A DNA stretch of 64,000 nucleotides from NCBI GenBank assembly GCA_030180135.1, contig CM058230.1, forward strand, positions 19,345,082 to 19,409,081, given 5' to 3'. The notes beneath the pieces were generated by a model. It was not told the DNA's origin and made no database searches. It saw only the letters and a list, made by a program, of their open reading frames with translations. The stretch comes from Orychophragmus violaceus (taxonomy: Eukaryota; Streptophyta; Magnoliopsida; Brassicales; Brassicaceae). Shown here piece by piece: positions 56,035-64,000 of this stretch. Numbering within the stretch: position 1 is the stretch's first letter; each line of letters starts with the position of its first letter. Made by a program: the position numbers and the translations under genes.

Positions 56035-56706
56035 TGAAGGAATGTTTAGTCAATCCTGATTCAATTCTCTGATTCAGATTAACCTAAACATGCTGATCTA
56101 GGTTCTCTTGAATAGAAACAATGATAGATATCACCTTATACCTGTTTGCAGCGGAAAGAGATGGTATGTCAGAGATCAGAGAGCCACCGAGAGATAACTC
56201 CTCCAGAGGTTCACACACGCACACCGAGCAGGAAGAGGCTGCTAGACCAGGAGGAAATCGGCGCAGAGAGAGAGAGGAGGCTCGCGGCTAGGGCTTCTGT
56301 TTCGACCTGAACTCGTCTTAAGTTTATTAAAACTCGTTCAGTTCGTTTTGGGCCATTTGGCCCAAAGGCCAATTAACTCCGAGGCGTTCGCGCACTGTGT
56401 CGATCGACACTCCTTGTGTATCGATCGACACACAGTGGCCAAACCCTTTTATTCTCTCTAAGTACAGTAAATGCCTAGCACTTTTACCGTACTTCTGCTA
56501 AAACCGTTCCTACACATTTTCCTGTTAGCTTAGGCGTGTGACCCATATGGGATCATATAATAGAGGCAATAAGTCCAAGACTTATAGATCATGAGCGGAC
56601 TCTAGCAAGCCATCATGACCCCCAGTATTATATGACTTATGTCTGATCATTGACATACTCTTACTTTCTAGAGACAGTACCGAGATTACTGGACACAATT
56701 CCAACA
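56035..56706 (-). repeat. Copia E 5' LTR
   Basis: 672-bp partner of 49396-50067. The TCGATCGA pair is at 56394-56436. Confidence 0.94.
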
Positions 56707-56711
56707 TTATC

Positions 56712-59700
56712 ACACCTAGTTCAATAATGAACTTTCGTATCCAAACAGCTTCCTTCGCAGCTTCTGAGGCGGCGATATATTCAGCTTCTGTAGTGGAATC
56801 AGCAATGGTGTCTTGCTTGGAGCTTCTCCAACTGATTGCACCGCCATTCAGACAAAAGATATAACCGGACTGTGACCGGAAATCATCTTGGTCTGTCTGG
56901 AAACTTGCGTCCGTGAATCCACTGACTTTAAGCACATCACTTCCACCGTACATCAAGAACTTATCCTTAGTATGTCTTAGATACTTCAAGATGTTCTTTA
57001 CGGCAATCCAGTGGCTTTCACCTGGATTTGACTGGTATCTACTCGTCATGCTCAATGCATAAGCAACATCAGGACGAGTACAAATCATGGCATACATGAC
57101 AGATCCTATTGCAGATGCATAAGGAATATTCTTCATGCGCTCAAGCTCAGCAGCCGTCGTAGGGCTCTGCTTCTTGCTTAGCGTTGTGCCATGTACCATT
57201 GGCGTGAAGCCTTTCTTGGAATCTTTCATGCTGAATCTTTGTAGGACTTTGTCAATGTATGAATCTTGACACAAGCCTATCAGCCTTCTAGATCTATCCC
57301 GGTAGATCCTGATTCCAAGAACGTATGCGGCTTCACCCATGTCTTTCATGGAAAAACAACTTCCAAGCCAGTCTTTTACCGACTTCAGCATTGGAACGTC
57401 GTTTCCGAGAAGCAGTATGTCATCGACATACATAATAAGAAATACTATCTTGCTCCCACTAGTTTTCTTATACACGCATTGTTCTTCTTCGTTTCTGATG
57501 AAGTCAAATTTCTTGATCGCTTCATCAAAACGAAGATTCCAGCTCCTCGATGCTTGCTTCAATCCATAAATGGATTTATGAAGCTTGCATACTTTCCCAG
57601 CATTCTTTGGATCTATGTAACCGTCGGGTTGCGTCATATACACATCCTCTTCCAGAATACCATTCAGGAAGGCGGTTTTCACGTCCATCTGCCAAATTTC
57701 ATAATCATGAAAAGCAGCAGTTGCTAGTAGAATCCGAATAGATTTCATCATAGCCACTGGTGAATAGGTTTCATCGTAGTCCACACCGTGAACTTGTCTG
57801 AAACCTTTTGCCACCAACCTGGCTTTATAAATCTGGATATTTCCATCCACGTCAATCTTCTTCTTGAAGATCCATTTGCACTCGATGGCTTTTACACCAG
57901 CGGGTAAGTCAACCAACGAAAACACTTGGTTGACCGACATGGAGTCCATTTCGGAATCAGTGGCCTTGCGCCACTTCGAGGAATCTGGGCCCATCATGGC
58001 TTGATTGAAGTTCGATGGTTCATCACCATCAATGATCAGAAGATCATGACAGTCAGTCACGAGGAATCCTTGATATCTCTCGGGTTCGTGACGGATCCTC
58101 CCGGATCTACGAACTTCAGGTACTACAGGTTCAGGCTCTACAATTTCTTGTAGGTCCTCCTGCTGCTCTTCCTCATTAGGTTGAGCAGTATCCTGTTCAT
58201 CTTGAATTTCTTCAAGCAGTACCTTACTCCCACTGTCTTTCTTAGAGAGAAACTCTCTCTCAAGAAAGTTACAATCCCGGGCAACAAAGATCTTGTTCTC
58301 GGAACGTAGATAGAAGTAATAAGCCTTGGTTTCCTTCGGATAACCAATGAAGTAGCATTTATCAGACTTTGGTGTAAGCTTGTCTGAGATTAATCTCTTG
58401 ACATAGGCTTCACAACCCCAAATTCTAAGATAAGACAACACTGGAGCCAATCCAGTCCATAATTCATATGGTGTCTTTGCTACCGCGTTCGATGGCGCTC
58501 TATTTAGAGTGAACACTGCTGTTAGCAGAGCATATCCCCAAAGGGATATTGGAAGGTCTGTGTGACTCATCATAGATCGAACCATATCCAATAAGGTCCG
58601 ATTTCTCCTCTCAGACACACCGTTCCATTGAGGTGTTCCGGGAGGAGTGAGTTGGGATACGATCCCACACTGTCTTAGATGATCACTGAATTCTTGGCTT
58701 AAGTATTCTCCTCCTCGGTCGGACCGAAGAGCCTTAATGCTTTTGCCAAGTTGGTTCTGTACTTCATTTTGGAATTGTCTGAACTTCTCAAAAGATTCAG
58801 ACTTATGTTTCATCAAATAAACATATCCATACCTACTGAAATCATCAGTAAAGGTAATGAAGTACTGATAGTTTCCTCTTGCATTTGTGGACATTGGGCC
58901 ACACACATCAGTGTGTATCAGGCCCAATAAGTCACTGGCCCTCTCGTTAGGTTTATTAAAGGGGGCCCGTGTCATTTTGCCCATCATGCAGGATTCGCAT
59001 TTCTCACATGACTCAAAGTCAAATGAGCCAAGAAGTCCATTCGAATGGAGCCTCTTGATGCGTTTCTCGCTGATGTGCCCTAAACGACAATGCCATAGAA
59101 ACGTTCGGTTCTCCTCATTAGGTTTGAACCGTTTGGTATTAATGTTATAAATTGGCGCGGATTGATCGAGTATGTAAAGCCCATTTGTAAGAGGGGCAGA
59201 ACCATAGAACAAATTGTTGCGATTGAAGGAACATAATTTATTCTTAACTGAAAAATCATAACCTTCCAAATCCAACAAAGAAATTGAAATAATATTTCTG
59301 CTTATAGCAGGTACAAAATAACAATTATTGAGTTCTAAAACCAATCCCGAAGGTAAAGACAACAAGTATGTGCCTACAGCTAGTGCTGGAACTTTCGCTC
59401 CATTCCCAACTCGTAGCTCCACTTGTCCTTGCTTCAGCCTTCTACTGTTGCTGAGTGCCTGCATATTAGTACAAATATGAGCCCCACAACCAGTATCCAT
59501 AACCCATGAGGTATTATCAGAAGTAGTTGTATTAACTTCTATAACAAAAATACCTGTCGAAGAAGTCTCGAGAGTCTTCTTCTTCAATTCCCTTAGACCT
59601 TCTTGGAATTTCTTACATTCTCTCCTCCAATGCCCTGGTTCTTTACAGAACCTGCATATGTCAGTTGGCCCAGCCTTGGACTTGGGCTTGGGCTTTGGCG

Positions 59701-60424
59701 TGTCCTTGTCCGCGACTTGGACAGCCTTGGCCTTTCCCTTATCCTTAGCAGAGGATTTCTTAAACCCCTTGCCCTTTTGCACCATAAGCACATTGGGGTC
59801 CTTGGCGGTTTTCCTCAAGTTGGGCTCTGCAGTTTTGAGCATTCCGTGAAGCTCAGGCAATGTCTTACTCAAGCCATGCATGTTAAAGTTCAGAACGAAC
59901 TGATCATAGCTTGCAGGTAATGACTGCAGAATGATGTCGCAAGCAAGTTCCTGGCTGATGGGGCAGTCGAGTTTCTGAAGATGATCGAGATAACCCATCA
60001 TCTTCAAGACATGAGGACTCACTGCCGCATTCGCAGCCAACTTACAGTCTAAGAGGTTCTTAACTGTCTGAAACCTCTCAGTCCTTGCTTGCTCCTGAAA
60101 AAGCGATTTCAGGCTTGCCATTATCTCAATTGGTGACAACACACTCTCGAACTGCATTTGCAGCTCAGCAGTCATTGTCGCCAACATAAGGCAATACACA
60201 TCATTTTCATCTGACGAATGCTTTTCCCAAGCATTATGCAGAGTCCTGGCGGCATTGTTAGCAGGCCTCTCGGGGAGAGGATCACGAAGGACATAATCCT
60301 TCTTCTCCTGCTTGAGGACCAGCCTCAAGTTCCTTGACCACGTCAGGAAGTTCGTTCCAGTCAGCTTCTCCTTCTCGAGAACAGACCGGATTGAGAATGT
60401 GTTTTGTGTGCTTGTAGTAGTCAT
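56712..60424 (-). pseudogene. Copia D gag-pol polyprotein, N-terminal 93 percent
   Basis: Reads from MTTTSTQNTFSIRSVL (60424) through all domains named for copia A, with CCHC (CRFCKEPGHWRREC), DTGCGAHI, HTDVCGP, LRSDRGGEY, NGVSERRN, MDVKTAFLNG, YVDD and ADSTTEAEY, to ELGVI, where copia E is inserted. No stop before the insertion; the reading frame runs on a further ~40 codons into the E LTR and ends at 56582. Most differences from A are single substitutions. It can no longer make a complete RNase H. Confidence 0.93.
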
Positions 60425-62109
60425 AGCTGAAATATATAGATAAAAAGGTTATTAGTTAATATGTTCAATATGATTAATCTTGTATTATACTTAATACGAT
60501 TAATCACGCATTATATTCAATAACATAAGTTACCCTCAATAGAATATAATGATTCCAAGATCCACATATAACTAAGATCAAAGTGGGCCACTGGCCGTCA
60601 CCCAACCTTAGCTTATATCGGTAAGCCCTTTGTCGGCTAATTATATCCGTGATATAACTCTTGGTTGTGAATCTGGGCCCGAGGCCCAATCCACTCTGAT
60701 GTCTCAAGGCCCGGGACTCCCGATGGCCTAGTCAAGAAAACCAGACTATACAGTCATGTAATCATTAATGTCTGGGACTCCCAATGACATTTATGAATCA
60801 CAAACCGTCTTACCCACGCAAAAGCAGACACCCTCACACTGTAAGGCCATGAATACGATTGAATGGGCTTCGACAGCTGACATAGCCTGGACAAGACATC
60901 CAACGCTTGATATTATTTGAGGTTCGTAGGTTTATTAAAATTTCATTCCCAAAATAGAAGATTACTATTTTCGGAAACTTTCTATTTTTGGAAACCTACT
61001 ATTTTTGGAAACTTTCTAAAATTGGAAACTTTCTAAAACCGGAAACTTTCTAACTTTAGAAATTTCTTAAAATCCAAAACATGCAAATCTAGAAACTTCT
61101 ATTTTAAGAAACTTTCTAATTTCAAAATTTTGGAAATTTTAATTTAAAATCGATTTCCATAACTTTATAAAAATAAATTTTAAATTAATCTGAAGAAAAG
61201 ACTCAAATAATTGGCCCAATTGTTTTAACTTCTTGGCCCGAGGCCCAAGAATTGGTCCATGTCCAAGACATGACCCAATTGTCCAATTAAATGACATAAC
61301 CGGTCTGGTTCATTAAAATTGGTCTAACCAAAATTAATTACTACGATGACCACAATTGTCAACCGGTTATTTACTAAACCGGATTTTTCTCAATTTATTT
61401 GGTCCAACCAAATCAAATTAGAAAATCCTGGTTTAGGCACAAAATCCAATTTTTCGACTTTGGATTTCTTATCCCGGTTTAACCAGAATTTAATAAAATT
61501 ATTAAATCTGTTTATTAAACCGTGACGTTTGATTTTAATCAAGTTTTAAACCGAACCTTAAAACGAACCGAAAGACACTACGTGATCCGATCATGACCTA
61601 GCCGTGATCATCACGCAAGACACGATCGGGACAGCCTCAGCCGCAAGCAGCACGCTTCCACGATCGGGACTACAGTCGGGACGGGACGGGACATCGCGGG
61701 CCGAGACGCATGACGCGATCCGTGCGATCTTGCGCCTCATGGTCGATTGTCGGGTCAGCTCGGGACGTTGGTTGCTTGGCCGAGACGCGAGAGAGGCATG
61801 GCGCGATCGCATCGATCCAAGCCATCGATCCGAGATCGATGCAAGCGATCGGATCGCCCACGCTTCTCGCTACCTTGCGCCTCACGGATCATCTCTCGGC
61901 CGATCTCATGTATCGACAGATGGTCCGATCGACCAAACCGGTCGCATACCAAATCATATAGTTTGGTCATGCGATTTTCAATAGTTTGTTTAGGTTTCAA
62001 TTCCTTGTTGCTTAAGTGATTTCTCTTATCAGTAGATTGATTCAAAACACTTTTAAACAAGAAAAACAATCCTAAACATGAATCTAAACAAGAAAAACCA
62101 GAACCAATA
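60425..62109 (-). other. Copia D 5' leader
   Basis: About 1.7 kb, same plan as A: upstream ORF (60504-60707), GAAACTTTCTAA repeats (about 60950-61150), AACCGG-rich part. The last part (61570-61935) is GC-rich and carries GATCGGGAC, GCGATCG and ATCGATCC repeats in place of the TCGATCGA cluster of A and E. Confidence 0.7.
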
Positions 62110-62121
62110 GCTCTGATACCA
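62110..62121 (-). other. Copia D primer binding site
   Basis: TGGTATCAGAGC on the minus strand, one base inside the LTR. Confidence 0.95.
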
Positions 62122-62405
62122 CTGAAGGATGTTTTGGTTGTTAATCCTGATTCAGTTCTTCAGATTAAACAGTCCTAAACATACGGATCTAGGTTCTCTT
62201 GAATAGAAACAATAAGATCTCACCTTTTACCTGTTTATGCAGCGGAAAGAGAGAACAGGTCAGAGATCAGAGAGCCACCAAGTGATAACTCCTCCAGAGG
62301 TTCACACACGCACACCGTCAGGAAGAGAGGCTGCTAGACCAAGCTGTGGGAGGCGCAGAGAGAGAGAGGAAAATCGCAGGGGGCTAGGGTTAGGAGGAAA
62401 AATCA

Positions 62406-62433
62406 GACTTAAGTTTTAATTATAAAACTTGTC
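62406..62433 (-). promoter_or_regulatory. TATA-centred dyad, copia D 5' LTR
   Basis: AAGTTTTA (62411-62418) and TAAAACTT (62423-62430) with outer GAC/GTC enclose ATTA; the sense strand reads TTTTATAATTAAAA. Confidence 0.45.
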
Positions 62434-62467
62434 TATTTCCTTTTGGGCTTTTGGGCCCAAATACCAA

Positions 62468-62496
62468 TCTGATTAAATCCCTTGGATTTAATCAGA
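62468..62496 (-). promoter_or_regulatory. 29-bp inverted repeat in copia D U3
   Basis: TCTGATTAAATCC, CTT, GGATTTAATCAGA: 13-bp perfect arms with a 3-base centre. It lies upstream of the core dyad where A, C and E have TCGATCGA-type pairs. The other LTR has it at 47990-48018. Confidence 0.55.
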
Positions 62497-62763
62497 CCCA
62501 TTAATCTCTCTCTAAGTACGACAAATGCCTGGCACTTTTACCGTACTTCTGCTAAGCCGTTCCAACACTTTTCCTGTTAGCTTAGGCGTGTGACCCATAT
62601 GGGATCATATAATAAAGGCAATAAGTCCAAGACTTATAGATCATGAGCGGACTCTAGCAAGCCATCATGACCCCCAGTATTATATGACTTATGTCTGATC
62701 ATTGACATACTCTTACTTTCTAGAGACAGTACCGAGATTACTGGACACAATTCCAACAATTGA

Positions 62764-63966
62764 GTCAGTCAGCGCCTGGTTTGGTTTGGTTCTGATGACC
62801 TCATCATACCCTCCCTCTTCAAGAAGTTTTGACCTCAAAAATTGATAACCTGCACATAGATAAGTCAAGTTAGTCCAGTGAAGTGAATGAGGGTTTAGAA
62901 GATTACCTTGGGAATCATTTTGATTCCGGTTGAGTTGTGGAGCATCCGGTGGCTCTTCTTTGAGCAAATAGGATAGCAATGCTCCTCTTCTTTGAGCTGG
63001 TGTGACGTCTCCTTTGCTGATCTTGCTTCTTCTCTCTTTAAGACCTGAAATATGTTCGACACTTTGGCAAAGAGACAAGTGAATTATGGGCTTCTTATCA
63101 AATAAGTATCGGTTGGAATCATTTTCCTTAAATTCATCTTCATGTGCTACTGATATCTCATCCTCTTGTAAGCTTAACAAATCCTTTAACACAGCTGTTG
63201 AGTCATGGGAAATGAAGTGGATTAAATAAAGACTCACAATGTTATTTGATGTAGTGTCCTCACTTTGGTCTGGTGGCTCTTCCTTGATCTCCCATTTGGC
63301 CTTATCCTTAGATCTATTCCCTGTCTCAACACTTAACTCAAGAAACAAGTGCATTATACCAGTGGCTTGACAATCACTGTTAGGCACTTTAAGTTCAGAA
63401 ATAACCTCATGTTTGGTTGAAGCATGATATAACTCAAGCCTTTGATTCGCTTGTGGCTCATGTGTGGAAACATGGCTCGGTTTTGGTCTCTCTTTCAAGA
63501 CTCCTTCTGCCTTTGGCTTCTTGATCTTTATCAGACCTGTACCTAAGTCATTTCTTAAGGGAAAGAGCAAGTGGATTATATCTGAGTTTAGAACTATAGG
63601 AACAGATTTATTGAAACTTAAACTCACAGTGATTTCCTTGGTGAATTGGAACATGATATTGTCCTTGTTTGCTTTCACCTCACGCTTGATGTCTTCTTGA
63701 CTTGTGTGCTCTTCTTCTTGTCTTATTCCTGGATCATAACTCTTCGGCAAAGACAAGTGCATGAGTCTTGAATTGGAATTTAAAATATCAGATTGCACAA
63801 AATTATCATTTGTGTCAGTTACTTCCAATTTCAACTCTGATGTTATATCTTTGAACAACTTCTTAGATGGACAATTTGCAGCAAAATGCCCTCTTCTATG
63901 GCACCTATAACATGTTGGTTCTTTGGAATTTACAAAGTTGGAAAACTTACCTTGTGTTGGCGTGTC
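62764..63966 (-). pseudogene. Gypsy-type gag with CCHC zinc knuckle and repetitive linker
   Basis: A zinc knuckle CYRCHRRGHFAANC lies at 63871-63912, the nucleic-acid-binding mark of retroelement gag. It is followed by about 360 charged residues with a recurring motif of the type IxHLxLxxS (LMHLSLPKSYDPG, IIHLLFPLRNDLG, IMHLFLELSVETG, IIHLSLCQSVEHI), spaced irregularly. It is open to the copia D insertion and continues at 47639. A stop lies just upstream at about 63970. The element type is gypsy by resemblance; no pol domain is present. Left as a pseudogene because it is interrupted. Confidence 0.65.
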
Positions 63967-64000
63967 TCACAACTTGAGTGAGGCATCAAAGCTAGGTCCG

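Larger units (their letters stand above)
49396..56706 (-). mobile_element. Copia E: recent non-autonomous chimeric copia element
   Basis: LTRs 49396-50067 and 56035-56706, each 672 bp and differing at about two positions. Target duplication GTATC/TTATC with one mismatch (49391-49395, 56707-56711). PBS and PPT present. LTR, leader and 3' noncoding region match A and D, but gag-pol resembles copia B and is decayed. Nested within the polyprotein of copia D. Confidence 0.93.
47645..62758 (-). mobile_element. Copia D: Ty1/copia element split by copia E
   Basis: LTRs 47645-48280 and 62123-62758, each 636 bp with two differences by eye. Target duplication ATTGA (47640-47644, 62759-62763). PBS and PPT present. 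Interior is highly similar to copia A. Copia E sits inside the RNase H coding region. Leaving out E and one target copy, the polyprotein frame has the same length as in copia A. Confidence 0.94.
62123..62758 (-). repeat. Copia D 5' LTR
   Basis: 636-bp partner of 47645-48280. Confidence 0.94.

Noticed and set aside
61600..61960. GC-rich segment with overlapping ORFs on both strands as a host exon
   Set aside because: It occupies the place of the palindrome cluster in the copia D leader and gives only low-complexity arginine/serine-rich peptides.

Overview
The window is plant nuclear DNA, most likely from a Brassicaceae species. It holds no intact host gene. Almost every base belongs to retrotransposons and DNA transposons nested inside one another, as is typical of pericentromeric or other old heterochromatin. 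The plant family is inferred from Athila- and Tat-lineage Ty3/gypsy elements, copia elements with initiator-Met PBS (TGGTATCAGAGC), and captured gene fragments that read as typical dicot genes (H2A.X, IQD, plasma-membrane H+-ATPase, GT14, DUF3700).

Layout. 1-3814: remnants of Athila-type gypsy elements. An opposite-orientation LTR (1-1021) cuts a decayed gag (1022-1804), followed by PBS, an LTR (2022-3186) and, on its other side, a PPT and 3' noncoding region. 3815-21600: a Tat-lineage gypsy element (minus strand) split by copia A (4112-11830, TSD AAGAT, intact 1325-aa polyprotein) and by LINE-1 (13971-19049). 21600-45710: a second LINE (LINE-2, minus strand) split by copia B (22732-34987, plus strand, TSD CCTTC) and copia C (38342-45582, minus strand, TSD TCCAT). 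Copia B itself carries a 5.1-kb CACTA transposon (23436-28528, TSD GGT) that has captured pieces of at least five host genes. 45711-46539: another Athila LTR fragment. 46540-64000: a gypsy-type gag/linker region (minus strand) split by copia D (47645-62758, TSD ATTGA), which is itself split by copia E (49396-56706, TSD GTATC/TTATC).

The five copia elements share an unusual plan: LTRs of about 640-680 bp, a leader of about 1.1-1.7 kb (excluding inserts) between PBS and gag, and about 0.85 kb of noncoding DNA between the pol stop and PPT in the copies where this can be measured. A and D have complete reading frames apart from the E insertion in D. C has one in-frame stop and a terminal frameshift. 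B and E have near-identical LTR pairs, so they moved recently, but their gag-pol is heavily decayed and shares defects. They look like non-autonomous elements driven in trans. E looks like a recombinant with A/D-type LTR, leader and 3' region around a B-type dead interior.

The most interesting items are the CACTA element with five same-strand gene fragments, the chimeric non-autonomous copia E, and families of short palindromes (TCGATCGA core with co-varying flanks) placed just upstream of a TATA-centred dyad in the LTRs and repeated in the leaders. All similarity statements come from reading the sequence and from memory of protein families. No database search was run.
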